From the NCBI GenBank assembly GCA_965153455.1, contig OZ234493.1, positions 9,228,213-9,292,212 on the forward strand: a DNA stretch of 64,000 nt, read 5' to 3'. Of the stretch, positions 12,702 through 25,239 are shown one piece after another. This stretch comes from Sphagnum compactum. Its lineage: Eukaryota; Bryophyta; Sphagnopsida; Sphagnales. Under the pieces are notes generated by a model. That model ran no database searches and was not told the DNA's origin. It worked only from the letters and a program-made list of their open reading frames with translations. The translations under genes were made by a program, and so were the position numbers. The stretch's first letter is position 1. Each line of letters opens with the position of its first letter.

Positions 12702-13274
12702 TTGCATGTCCCCTTAATTGTTAAATTATTTTTCCACCCACGTACTTACCCTAGTCGCCCAACTACCCACCTACTCCACTCACCCAAGCTACCTATCTAC
12801 ACCATCCATTTTCAAAAGTTTTTTTTTGTTTTCCAACATGGCCATCATCATTGCCGCAAGGAGAAAAAGTTGTTGAAGGTATCAACAACATTGAAACTTA
12901 GGAGAAAGAGTTGTATCAAGGTTGAGACTAGTTGCGGATCGCCAACAATGCTTGTGTTGCAATTTCTAGAGGTGCTCCAACTGATGGAGGATAGACGCAA
13001 CAACTTTGTGAGCTTGTTTAATGTAGACAACGAAAACACGGCTTTCTTTGTGCATAATTTGCTTCTTTACACACAAGGCATCTTATTTGTGTCTTGCTTA
13101 TCTATTTGTCTTGTTTTTCTTTCTTTCTCTTATTTTTATTTATCTTTGTGTTGTTGCAAGTCTCATCCTCTCCATACTATGCATTGCAAAGAAGATGATG
13201 ATGAGCCCAAGTTCATCATCATCTTCTTGTTGTTCTACTTGAAAAAATTGGGCACCAAATTAAGTTGTACATGA
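12702..13274 (+). CDS. Hypothetical 190-codon ORF, left arm copy
   Basis: This open frame encodes 190 residues. It has a basic middle (residues about 45-75), a segment with MLVLQFLEVLQLMEDRRNNF (about 83-102) and a hydrophobic, Cys-rich stretch (about 114-155) that could span a membrane. I recognise no family. The copy in the right arm has the same protein sequence, and the one nucleotide difference I found inside the frame is silent. That is suggestive but weak, since flanking DNA is also about 99% identical. The 3' end runs into the GATGATGA minisatellite. It may be a chance ORF. Confidence 0.3.
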   Translation: MHVPLIVKLFFHPRTYPSRPTTHLLHSPKLPIYTIHFQKFFFVFQHGHHHCRKEKKLLKVSTTLKLRRKSCIKVETSCGSPTMLVLQFLEVLQLMEDRRNNFVSLFNVDNENTAFFVHNLLLYTQGILFVSCLSICLVFLSFSYFYLSLCCCKSHPLHTMHCKEDDDEPKFIIIFLLFYLKKLGTKLSCT

Positions 13275-13640
13275 TGATGATAAACAAAGTTGCAATGGGA
13301 AAGAAGATGACAACAAACTTAGTTTGCTTGAAAAATTATTTTTCAACTTGAAAAACTTAATTTTTTGTTGTAAATGATGATGATAAACTAGCTCATTGTT
13401 GTCTTTTTTCATGTTGCTACAAAAGATGATGACGAACTAAACATGTCATCTTCATTTTCTTTTTCCTACACATATGACGATGAGCTAATTCATCATTGTA
13501 TTCATTTTCTTTCACCATAAAAGATGACAGTAAGCTTGCTCATCATTGTCTTCATTTTTTCGTTGCAAAAAAACAATAACAAACTAGCTTGTTGTCATCT
13601 TCTTTCTTGTTGCTATAAAAGATGGTGCGAATAAATGTTC
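13170..13640 (+). repeat. GATGATGA-type minisatellite, left arm
   Basis: Irregular tandem units combine a GATGATGA(C/T)GA stretch, a short AAACTAG or AGCTCAT stretch, and a pyrimidine-rich CATCTTC..TTGTTGC stretch. About four to five units are seen. The same sort of unit, much expanded, occurs at 52195-53425. Confidence 0.7.
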
Positions 13641-14245
13641 ATTGTGATTTTCATGATAACATTTTTTTCATTTTTTCAATTCAAGTTTTTGTGAAATTTA
13701 ACAAAAATTTAGCAAAAATGAATCAAATTTAAACCTTGAAAAGATTTCCAAAATTTTGACCCAAAAAAACATTGTTTCATGGGTGTGAATAAATGTTCAT
13801 TGTCATTTTCATGATAAAGTTTTTTTAATTTTTTTAATTGAGGTTTTAGTGAAATTTAATAAAAATTTAACAAAATTAATCAAATTTAAACCTTTATAAA
13901 ACTCTAAAGTTTCACATAAGAACACATTGTTTTATGGGCACAAATAAACATTCATTGTCACTTTCATGATAATGTTTTTGTCATTTTTTCAATTGAGGTG
14001 TTTAGGAAATTTTACAAATTTTAGCAAAATTAATCAACTTTGGACCTTTAAAATTTTCCAAAATTTCACCCCACAAAAATTGTTTCATGGGCACAAATAA
14101 ACATTCGTTGTCATTTTCATGATAATGTCTTTAAATGTTTTTTAATTGAGGTTTTTATGAGATTTAACAAATTTTTAGCAAAATTAATCAACTTTGGACC
14201 TTTAAAAATTTCTAAATTTTCACCCAAGAAACATTGTTTCATGGG
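13625..14245 (+). repeat. 155-bp tandem repeat, four copies, left arm
   Basis: Units begin near 13636, 13795, 13950 and 14103, a period of about 153-159 bp. Each contains CATTGT, TTTCATGATAA, AATTGAGGTTTT, AGCAAAA, a purine/T stretch and CATTGTTTCATGGG. Units differ by about 10-20%. Confidence 0.85.
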
Positions 14246-14792
14246 GTTATTTGTTACTATTGGTGAAAACCATGGCAATGATTTTATAATAGTAGAAACA
14301 TCATGTTGTTGTTGATGAAGAGAATATTAATGATGATGATGTTGCAATAGCAACAACATGAGTAATTGACATTTTTTGGCAACATAAAGTTTTAAAATAT
14401 TGTTACCATCTAATATTAAAATGTTGTAAATAATGTACATTAAAATTATAAATGTTATTTTTCATTGTGTGTATAAGAAAAGGTAACAACGAATTGAAGC
14501 ACCGCATTACCTTGTTGTAGGTCACATCAAGTTGCAATAAATAATTTGCCATTTTAATTTTTTATTACAATTGTTTACTCTTGGGCGAGCTTGAAGCTTC
14601 CCAACACTAGTGATAGTGAATGGCTACTATCACCATTACTAGGGAGCTTCAAGTTTTTTTTTTTGGGATTGAATATGGCCAAAATATATGTATATTTTCT
14701 TAATGATGTGCTTATAAATGAAAATAAAATTGATGAACTAGAAATAAAAGAAGAAGGAACAAAGCATTAATTAACCATTGTTTTGTTTTTAA

Positions 14793-14975
14793 ATGGCACA
14801 TCCTCGAAAGAAACCTAGATGCCAAGGAAAGACATCAATTAATGATAATCAACATCAAATGAATGTTACAATAAATGAGCAAATTGAAATAAAACAAAGA
14901 ATTGTCATATATACACCCGTTCTTGGAGGTAAATATCTTGTGATGGATTATGTGGCTCATATGTTAGGGTTTTAA
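14793..14975 (+). other. Small ORF, left arm
   Basis: This is a 60-residue frame starting MAHPRKKPRCQGK, with a basic N-terminus. The right-arm copy (39659-39841, - strand) keeps the frame with five amino-acid changes. It lies about 300 bp upstream of the zinc-finger relic on the same strand and could be an upstream exon or chance. No family is recognised. Confidence 0.2.
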
Positions 14976-15269
14976 AAAGTTTAATTTAACCCAAACATTT
15001 CAAAAAATCCCAACCTATCTTCATTTTCTATCCAAAAGTGGGGATGGGTAAATTTTTTGCCCATTTTTTTCCAAGCAATACCCATATGTTTAGATAGGTG
15101 TTTCTTCCACTTAACACCAAACAATACCGTTATATAATGGGTTTAGGGTGTAATTTTTGTTTGTAACACCCTCATCGTGTTTACCATCCACTTATTGGTT
15201 TAATTGCAATACACTCATCATGTATAAATGAATATTTCATCTTTTTGGGCAACATTCACATCCATTTCA

Positions 15270-15915
15270 TAATTATGGTATTTTTGTAAGGGAAATGGTT
15301 TTTCCAAAGGTGATCATGGAAAAATCCCACCAAAACATGTAATGGAACATGCAAATTGGGTGCATGAGGGGTCAAGGTGGGTGTGTAAAATTGATGGATG
15401 CACTAATAGTTATGCGACTAAATGGTTGTTTTGTTAACATTTGAACAATAAACGCGGGCTTCACATGGAAGTATGTAAATTTAGCTATCCTTTTTCTATT
15501 CATTTTGGGGGGCCAAGGTGGCAAGACCACCACGCCATGAATGCTTGCATTTTGAACAACCCACATGCACAACAAATTTGTAATGAAAATAAGGCAATTG
15601 ATTAAACAAGAAATCAAGTTAAAGGTGAGTGAGATTGATTTCAAATTGAAGCGCAATGCCTCAAGGAGGTTTGATGACCTTTATTGGCAAGATTAGCCAT
15701 TAACAAATTGTTGCACGTCATTAGCATACCTATGTGGGGAATGGGGTCTATCCCATGTAATGTATTTTCATGAATTGAAAAGGATGATAATTTGTTAAAA
15801 CAATTTGGGTGAGTAAAGTTGGTTAAACAAAGCCTTTTAAACTCACATGGGATGCTCCTAATTAGAATCCCAAACCCACCAAGGGCAATCAAGAAAAGGA
15901 GATCTGCAAATTGTA
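15270..15915 (+). pseudogene. Decayed C2H2-like zinc-finger coding relic, left arm
   Basis: One + strand frame reads coherently through several stops. It gives WVHEGSRWVCKIDGC at about 15357-15400, then TNSYATKWLF and HLNNK. The spacing is C-x4-C-x12-H, with Arg where the last zinc-binding His would be expected. Further on it reads FGGPRWQDHHAMNACILNN and PLLARLAINKLL, ending in a basic RAIKKRR segment (about 15875). Several stops are TGA where Arg (CGA) is plausible, for example at about 15630, 15669 and 15771. The right-arm copy and a diverged third copy (51440-48250) encode the same relic. I infer an old repeat-borne gene of unknown role, possibly transposon-encoded; no catalytic domain is visible. 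Confidence 0.6.
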
Positions 15916-17930
15916 TGCAAATATCCTAAATCAGAAATTATTCATAATGATGTGTTTGTAAACCGTTAATTTTATTTTTGCATTGTTTTCCATCATGCAT
16001 TTGAATGATGCTAAGAGGGCCACAGGGTTGTCTCTATTCAAAAGTTGGGTTATATTTTGATTATTGCCAATCTGAAATGATGTTTGCACATCAATGTAAT
16101 AATAACCTTATTTCAATGCAAAAAAAGTCTAATGTTCATATTCTAAATTTAAGTAAAAATCTTTTACAACTATAATCCAACTAATAAGCAATATACATAC
16201 AAATTGTAGTTAATAAATAATGTACATATAGTTTACAACTATAATGCAATTGACAAGCGACATACACCATGTCATAATTGACTTAACATTCAAATAAAAA
16301 ACACATCGTAGCAATATAATGGTTAAATTACAAGTTCTACATTTACAAACAACCATCTAAATAAAAATAAAAATTTCATAATTAAAAAAGAAAATATACT
16401 GGTCTTGAATTTTTTTCACATGTAGGTGTGTAAACTTACTTTGACTTTCATTGTTTTAGCATGAAAGTTTATTGAATTTTGAATGCATTGAAATGTGCAT
16501 CATCAAAGTTTACAATCAATAATTCATTTTAGTTGTATAAAATTTAACAACCTAAATGTTTAATATTCATGCAAGTAGTTGAAATTTAGTTGTACATTAG
16601 TTGTAATGGACATTTAGTTGCATGGTAGTCTAGTTTTAGTAGACACAATTTCTCAGAATTCAAGCTAAAAAATATTGAAATTTATCATGGAGGATTTATA
16701 CATGTACAAAACAATGACATTGGCAATGCAATATATTCATTGCTTCAATCTCATTTACAAACAACCATTCAAATACAAAATAAAGTGTCATAAGAAAAAT
16801 TGAAGTACATTGGTTTTGAATATTTTCACATGTAGATGTAACCGTAACTTCACATTTGTTGGACCATAGCACAACAATAGATTAAACTTGAATGTTTTGG
16901 GACACGCAATATCAAAATTCATAATCAATATTTCATTTTAGTTGTATAAAACTAACAACTTAACAACAATATATTATTATGCATAAGAAGAATGAATGAT
17001 ATTGCAAATGCACAAAGACCATGAATGTCAAAATTGAATTTTCTATTCATTACACCCAATAACTAAAAGTTCTTATAATTTCACACAATCTTAAGAATAA
17101 GATTTTTATGGTTTCAATCAATGATATAAAAATAACAATGATTTGGACAAAGAAATGAACAACAAAAAAAAGGTCTTCATTTCATGTTATTTAAATAAAA
17201 ATGAAATTTTTGTTTATCTAACTTGAACATTTCATTATTTGAACTAAAAGTTGAAATGCAAAAGATTGTCACATAATATGTCTCTTGGTTACTTCATAAA
17301 AAACCAAATAATAATAATTAAAAGGAACAATCATTTCCTCATTCATCATTTATATTTTTTTGACACTAAGCACAAGTGCATAATAACCATAGATGTAAAA
17401 CCTACAACCAAATGTCATATGGCTTTGCATATCTTGTGCAAATTTGAAACTTGAAATCTATATGTATAGTTGAAATTAGTTGTACACCAATTGCAATGGA
17501 CATTCAATTGCATGGTAATTGATAACTAATTACAAAGGAATTGAAAGTTTTAGATTTAATGGATGGTGGCAGTGCATACATGTGGCATGACTATATACAT
17601 CAATGACATGCACTAATTGCAAGGTAGATGCTAGTTGAATGTTACATTTTTGCTAATTATATGGTGCTTGTCATTCACAAAGTTTTCATGCAAATTGTTC
17701 ACAAATTCAAAATATGGTTGACCACAATTGTATATATTGTTGTTTTACATCAGTATAAGGCTCCATCTTGTAATTAACATGCAACTACAATAAAACTCTA
17801 TGAATTTTTGACATGGCATTTTATTTTGTAATTCCCGATTTTATATGGAAATGTAGTTGTAACATAATTACGCATTAATTGCTTTTGAACAAGGCATTGA
17901 AGTTTCCATGGACACTATTTATCATTATTC
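15916..17930. other. AT-rich filler, left arm
   Basis: I see no gene. Phrases such as CATTTAGTTG, AATTGTAGTTG and TTACAACTA recur, suggesting very decayed short repeats. The right-arm equivalent is 36715-38719. Confidence 0.5.
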
Positions 17931-17934
17931 ATGT

Positions 17935-20740
17935 TGAACATGAAGGCAATTACATGATGCCCATTGAGAAATTGGGTTGTGGATAATATATTGAATGTGT
18001 GGTCATTTGGAAAAGGTTACAAATGTTGGTTGCCCATCATACTTCAATAATGTAACATTATTGTCAACAATGTTTTATGGCCTCAAATATAACCTTCTAG
18101 TAAGCTCGTGAATGCATTGGTCCATGTGATGACCAACCATCTTACTTTTTTCAACTTTTAATTGAAAATTTAGTGTTTTACAATACCTTTCAATTGTTGC
18201 ATTAGTATCTTGCCCAACATATGGCAAAATTTTGTACCTAACCACCACCACACATATGAGTTTTAAACAAGTAATTTTCCTCCATATAATCCCAAAATGC
18301 ATTTGTTGTAAGGTATTTGAGGGTCAAAGATCTCGACTTGCCCATGGCCCATGTTCTAATACCAATTCCAAATGGACCCACCTTATCATACATAATGTTG
18401 CCCACCCTTACAACACCTTGACATATAGCTCTAGGTTTTTTAATCTTAATGCATGCTTGCATTTGGCATGTTCTTTTCACATGTCATGTGTGAAGGAAGA
18501 TGGTTGTGTAAGGCCATATAATTCTATAAGAAGGCAAAGACACATGAGGGTGTAATGGGAAAGTTAAACCATGGATTGGACAAGGAAAATGACATACAAT
18601 AAAAATAACATTAGTATCAAAAACATTAATTAAAGTTAATTCTAGATAATGCTTGTGGGGGATTAGTTGAGGCTATTTATATTTCCTTTTGTACAATCAA
18701 TATGAAAATATTGGGTAGCCAATTTGGATTATTTTGGTGAATGTGATCATTCAAAGCACACATCCATCGTGTTGGATTTTTTTTTTGACAACAATGTGAT
18801 ACAATATGCAACCGAAATGCTATTGTGCCACTCATCAAACATCATCATTGTATAAAATAAGAATAAAATCACAACAATATAAAGGTAGAAATTAGTTTGT
18901 GCAACATCTACAATTGAAATGGTGAAGGACAATTAAACACAAAACATGTTTCACTACACGTAAGGATTTGAAACACCTTGTTTTCATTGGTACCAAATGT
19001 GGCATCAATAGCAACAATCTTTTGGTGCCCATGTACAATCATCATCTCCTTTTGCATTGTGTTTGGATTCCCACAATGAAGGGCATATTGTGTCCTATCA
19101 ATGAACCTTTTATTTCAAGGTCAAATTTTCAATAGTAAAACACATAATGTGGATTTTGTTGGACATGCATATGCACACGTTTTGCATCATTTTTGTGTAG
19201 TTGGTATGTTTCATGGGCTAGCTTTCTTAATAGGAATCGAACATCTTATTAAGTGAAGAACATGTCCTTAGTCAATTCCAATCAACCATTCATGATGTCC
19301 TCGGCTTGGAGTTTGTGTTTGGCCATTATCTAGGACATTAAAAGCCCAAGCTTCAACCGTTCAATAACAAAATCCTTCATATCTTGTGACAAATGTGCTA
19401 AGAAATCAAACCTCTCCAACTTTTAGGTCCTCATGAACATGTAAATTATTTGCATTACAATGTTTTTGTTGGATGAAACACACTTTTGATATGTGTTTTA
19501 TAAAAAAATAGGGTATTCATTATGAAGTTGGCTTTAATGTAATCCCTTTTGATGGAGCTTCCTAGTTTTTTATCTGAATCCCTTGATCCCTTGTCACTTT
19601 ACTTGTAACATTATATTTTTTGGGCTATAAATTATGCTATTAAATAGTCTTCAACAATGTTGGTGAAGTCATTAAGACCATATTGACATTGGTACCTATG
19701 GAAAGTAGTTAATAATTGGGCATAAACATGTTAAAGTAGGTCAAAAAAGTATCATGAGAATGTAGGAAAACAAAATTGTCAACTTTGGAAGTTAAAAAGT
19801 AGGACACGTTCTTTGAAAATTAATGTTTAAATTACATGAGCATATGTTGTATGACTTGAAAAAGTTTTTAAAAGCTTAAGATGTTGCGTTTACATTTTTT
19901 CCAACCTACTTTCATTCGCTTTTTTTGATTTGGTGTTGTCCCATTTTGCACAAAGTAAACATAAAGTATAATCATGATCTTTCAGTTTTTAAATTCATTC
20001 TCATGGCTTCCTCAAAGAATGTATAAAGTGTGCTTTATCATGTTACAAACACAAAATACATTTGTAATTCATATTGAAAAGTAAGTTTTAATTGCTTTAG
20101 ACTTATGTAAGAATTTTTTTTACTTTGAAAGGCTTAACATTGTCATAATTGAAAGATTCAAGTTCCAAAAATTATGTATCAATATGCATGATGGTTCGAG
20201 CATTAATAACACCATTTGAATAATTTGATTTGGAAAATGTATCATATATAAACTTGCAATAAATAAATAAAATAGCTTGAATATTGGGCATGGCCATGTA
20301 TGGTTTATTTGATATGGCAAGTATTCCCCAAATTTTACAATATCGTTTAAAGGCTTGAAACTTGAAAAATGCAAAATCTACTTTCCACTTACTTTTACTT
20401 TTTGAACAAGAATCACCAATTGGCCTACTTTAGCATGCTTGCACGCCCACTTGCACAATCAATGTTTCATCATGTATCAGTAAATATCACTTTTGAATTC
20501 AATATCACTTTTGATTCAAGGTTCTTGTAGTGTTTCACTAATGTTACATTTTCAACAAACAAATTGACACTTCCCACCAAGTATGGTCTCTTCACCACTT
20601 ATAAAGGAAGCACTCAATTTGTGGGATGAATACAACTTCAACAAAGTAAACCTTTTGTTGTGCCCATGTGTGTTAAATAACCACATCCCAAAAGAAGTCT
20701 CGACAATCACATGACTCCATTTGATGGGGTTTGAAAGCAT
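17935..20740 (-). pseudogene. MULE transposase relic with SWIM remnant, left arm
   Basis: This is the minus-strand mirror of 33917-36710; see that entry for motifs. The clearest parts are the DDE-region block (about 18740-19370) and the C-terminal block with GQDTNATIERY and VEKSKMVGHHMDQCIHELT (18075-18240). The short CxC SWIM remnant lies near 17965. Stops and frameshifts are common to both arms. Confidence 0.65.
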
Positions 20741-21044
20741 TGCTCTAATGTAAGAAGGTCAAGGGCATGGATGTCCCATGGAGATTTGAAGCCACTATAT
20801 ATGGAACTTGGATCCAAGAATTTTTGCATTGCCAATTTATATACAATCAATGTTTCTATGTTTTGAAAATAATTCATGTAACTTTCAAAAACTAAAGCTT
20901 TGACATAATGTCTAATTACTCATATTATGGATTCATTGAAAAATCAATCTTGTATTAAGCAATGATATTTTAAGGAAACATGTAATGCACCATGCATTAA
21001 AACAAACAATGCACAACTTACTTTTTGTTAATTGTGAAGTGTAA

Positions 21045-22950
21045 AACCCTAACCCATCTTTAAAATTTAAATGTTATAAGAACTATCACTGAAGTGGTTA
21101 TATAAAAAATATTATAACATTAAATTAACGAAAATTAATGAAATGTGAATTACACCCAAGTAAACATACCCTTAAACCATTGAAATTTCCAACAAGTAAT
21201 AAAACATAATGGGATTGATTGATATTAAAGGAATCTAGAATAAAATTAATTTGTATGTGTATAATTAATGGATGCAAAACTTAAACTTGGTAGTGTATTC
21301 CTTGAGAGAAGGATCTTGGTTTGAAATGCCAAATATTTATGCTTGCATATGTGTTGCAAGAAAAATCACCATTCAAATTAGCTATGTGATTTCAATGACT
21401 CTAACTATAATAATACATCATTGAATAAATAAATATTATGTTATTTTGTCATTGATAAGGAATTGTCCTTAAAACTTGCAATGTATAATTACATGTAACT
21501 TTTAAAGTCTTAAAGTGATTGTATTGGCCTTTGATGACTCTAGATGTATTTGTGAAATATTGGGAACCTAACTTGACAATAATAAGTAACTTGAGGATTA
21601 TAAAAGTGTTTTTATTATGATGAAATTATTTATTTATTAAATAGCGTATTACCTAACAAAAGGACTACTTATTTGAAATTATCACCATTTCAACTCGTCA
21701 TGTGATATGAAGAAACAAATAAACATCATTGTGTGTTAATGACAACAACAAAGTATGAGAAATAATTGTGTTGAGTAATTTCTTATATTTGTTGTGTAGA
21801 ATTTGAAAATGTTCAAATGTAGTTTTTTGGGAAGATCTTTCTTATTATATTGCCAAGCTTTCACATTTGTTATTAATCATGGTGATGCAAAGGTTAGCAT
21901 CATTGTTACATGACATTAAAACATTGAAACCTTAATACAATACTAAACACCAATTCCAATGATTTAAAAAACAACAATTTCTAGTAGTTGGTTAAAACAA
22001 TTGGTAGCTTGATATCAAGAAAATTTTCATGCAAATGAACATCTTTAAGTTCATAGGCCAATAATTGTATGCATTCAACAAAATATGAACTTCATACAAG
22101 GTTCATGTCTACAACTTTGTGTACACAAATATATGGTAGGAAAAGTTGAAGAAAATGTACTTTAAAGCTTCACAAATAGAAAAAATAAAAATCATCAATA
22201 TATTATTTGGAGTTCCCATCAAGTGTGCATTGAACCACCTTTCAAAACTTCGTTGAAGCTTTGATTAAATGTGCAAAAAAACCTCCCATTCATGAATTTG
22301 TGAAGCTTACACCAATTGTTCATGAAACCTTTCATCAATTGTGTTTCAAAGATGCATTGAAGCCTAAAGTGAAGTTGAGGTGGACACTACAAATAATAAC
22401 CCTAATTTCCAATAGGGAATTGTTCATTCTAAAAACTATTTATAAGATCCATGCATTACATTTGAAACGTTAACAAAACATTGATCTTTTGTTAGTGTTT
22501 TAACATGAGACATGGTGGGTGAGAAATTTGAAATAGTGATGACCACTTGAACCCTAATTTTTGCACTATTGAATGGGACACTCAAAGGTTTCTTAAACTA
22601 CTAAATCAAAAGCAATATTTTTTTTTCTGGCAATTAATCACCAAATTTCAACTTGAACTTTTTTAATAATTTTTTTGTGAAAATAATTCTCTTTGTTTAA
22701 AAAAATGCCCATTTTTTTATCAAAATTTTTTGGGGGACAAAATTTCAGTAATATAAACATGCCGGTTATGTTCAATACTTTAGTGTTTCAACAGCCATGC
22801 CATCGTGGATGGATACATGATGACATGACGGTCAAGACAACCCATGCATGAATGATGTAAGCCCATTTGCCATATACATATATAGAAGAAAGCAACTATA
22901 TATGCCATCAAAAGTTAAAAACACTGAGACAATAATGGACATTGAAATGA
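21045..22950. other. Spacer start, unassigned AT-rich DNA
   Basis: No gene is recognised. The frame at 22261-22473 (70 codons) has no known motif. The sequence directly inside the arm boundary reads AAACCCTAACCC, too short to be called telomeric. Confidence 0.5.
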
Positions 22951-24327
22951 CCAAAGTGATGCAATGCTTTCATTTTACTTTTTTTTTAACCCTTTTTTAT
23001 TTTCATGTGCTCCCATTTTGTCAAGGGCAGCAACCCATTATTGAGTGGGCCAAAGGGTTGTCTAAAGTAGGCACCCAAGGTGTAAAAAGAACCTGACCCA
23101 CACAAAGTTCCAGAAATGTTTGCCTGGTGTTTTTCTCTTTGACCCAGAGACCAAAGTATACCATGTACACTTCGAGAAAGTACCATATAGACCCCCCCCC
23201 CCTTCACTGGAGTCTGACCTCACTCTACTTCACCTTAGTGCAAGCTCCTACCGCTCTCCTGTTGGCGTTTCTGTCCCCTTTTGGTCTCCAAAGTCTTTGC
23301 CAAAATGATGATGATCAGTGGGACAGACTTTTTGGCAAAAGAACCAAATGAGTAGCAATCAATACATCAATGCCCAATGAGATTGGCATTTGGTGAATTT
23401 TCTTTTTTTGTTTTCTAAAGTTAGCCAATTGGCTACTAGGTAGGTATTCTTTTTCAAAATGGTTAAGAAAATGTGGCTTTTCCGGGTTTTTTAGTCGCCG
23501 AATTTTGACCTTTGTATTAAAAAATTTAATCACCAGGTTTTTCTCTATCGGGTTCTAGTATGCAGCCAAAAAATGTGAAGGATGCTTAAACTTTTTAAAT
23601 TTTTTCACATCTTGTTTATAACCAAATTTGGCTAAAATGTCTTACACATGATCGTCATTTCAGGTACATCACAATAATAAATTAATCTAAATCTTATAAT
23701 TTTTTTTAAAAAAAAAACCCTGAGCACATGTGAACTTACCAAGAAAAAATGGCACCCAATGAAAATTTCAAAGGTACAAAACTGAATCAGTGGACAATTT
23801 CAAGTTTGGCAGGGATGACAAAGTACATGTGTTTGTTTGTTCCTGTTGTTATTCGCTCTCTCAGGCTTTAGAAAGGTATGCTAATCATGTTGTCCAACAA
23901 CACATGGGACACACATGCTACTTACTATCTTGACTAAAATTTAATCTTTACACAAAAAGCCCAAATATTTGGGCCTCAGGACAATGTCACGGTGCATGCC
24001 TACCACATAGCCATCCTCTAGTTGTGTTCACACTGTACAACATAGTTGATGCACATTACATGTCATGGTCCAGTACTATCAGCTCTCAAGTGTGGGTGGC
24101 CAATTGTTCTATTATTTGGGCTAACTTGTGTGATACCGTAGCAATTGAACGATTTCGACATAACTTAAATGATTCTTCATTTTGCCGAATTTTTGAATTT
24201 TTGAAAATGAATTGTGCTGAAATTCTTATGAAATTAGGTTTGATCAGCAGACCTTAAAGTTCGAGGACTAGACACACTAGCCTGTCTCATATTCTTAAAG
24301 AGTACGTTTGATATTTATTATAACCAT
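22951..24327. other. Spacer DNA of less AT-rich composition, unassigned
   Basis: GC content is higher than its surroundings between about 23000 and 23350, with an 11-base C run at 23192-23202. This could be part of an unrecognised transposon or a captured gene piece. No protein family could be assigned to any frame. Confidence 0.35.
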
Positions 24328-24720
24328 TAATAGAGTTATCTGTAAAGTAACCCTCTCTTCACGGGCCTCCTTTCACCCCCTATCCCCTCTTTCAGTGTTA
24401 TCCGCAAATTAAAGACATTTTAGGAAATGTCAGTATGAAATGCTGATACTCAGCATTTAATGCACAAGGTTCCAGACTAATTATAGTAGATGTAGAGTTA
24501 GGAGCAGTGAAAATATATGTAGCAGCAGTGGATGCGCTCAGGGAAAAGGAAAGATAGGATGAAACTCAGTTTACCACCAAATTGATGGTTTTCTGAGTTT
24601 CATCCCCCATTGAATGCTAATGTACTTTTTCGCAGGTTTTAGTTTTGAATCTCATGCTGTGTATGACCATACTCAGGGTTCTGGTGCTTTGTATTTCTTA
24701 CTTTACAGATAACTCTATTA
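24328..24720. mobile_element. MITE with 23-bp perfect terminal inverted repeats
   Basis: The sequence at 24328-24350 (TAATAGAGTTATCTGTAAAG plus TAA) is exactly the reverse complement of 24698-24720. If the true terminus is GAGTTATCTG, both ends are flanked by TA, as in Tc1/mariner-like insertions. The inside has no ORF but holds a 13-bp perfect hairpin (24557-24569 with 24593-24605). A related element lies at 29729-30045. Confidence 0.8.
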
Positions 24721-25239
24721 TCTGCCGAAATGTTCAGAATTAAAAAACCAAGAGCCAAAGTTAAGATTTAAAATTTAATTATTTATTCGACAGTTGTTGT
24801 CAGGGAGTAGGGGTAGTCTGAAACACATGGGTTCCATAGCCATATGACTAGAGACAATTTTTTACCTTTCATCAGGAAATTAGGTTGGGACAAATAGAGG
24901 TAGCAACAGATGGTTATGTGGGGTTTGTTTTCTCTGTAAATCCAGAATGGGTGGCCAGGTAACCTGTTCCACCTTTGGTTTAATGGGACCAACAGTTACA
25001 CTTATACCGTCACCACCTTGGTCGAGGCCTCTTAGACTGTCTGAGGGCAGCAATACCCGTAGTGTAAGGTCAGTTTTCACATCGACAAACTGAGTTTGGA
25101 CTTGTAGGTATGTAATGAGGGGCATCATAACCCTAAAAATCTTGATTTGTGATGAGAGTTTTTTTTTTTTCTGGGTGCCCTACTTGTGTATGTGACTGTA
25201 TGCTTGTAGATGCTATATCAGTCACAAAAATCCCCCAAT
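24721..25239. other. Unassigned spacer DNA
   Basis: No gene is recognised between the MITE and the LINE relic. The sequence is moderately GC-rich around 24900-25100 without an identifiable product. Confidence 0.4.

Larger units (their letters stand above)
10252..21044 (+). repeat. Left arm of giant inverted repeat
   Basis: The arm is the reverse complement of 33613-44416. Anchors along the whole length pair at a nearly constant coordinate sum (54634-54671): 10705/43966, 12702/41932, 15372/39262, 17251/37385, 18302/36334 and 20740/33917. Compared stretches differ by about 1-2%, plus small indels in homopolymer tracts. Similarity stops at 10252 (AATTATGG facing CCATAATT at 44409-44416) and at 21044. 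No target duplication or conventional transposon terminus is visible at either end. Confidence 0.95.
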
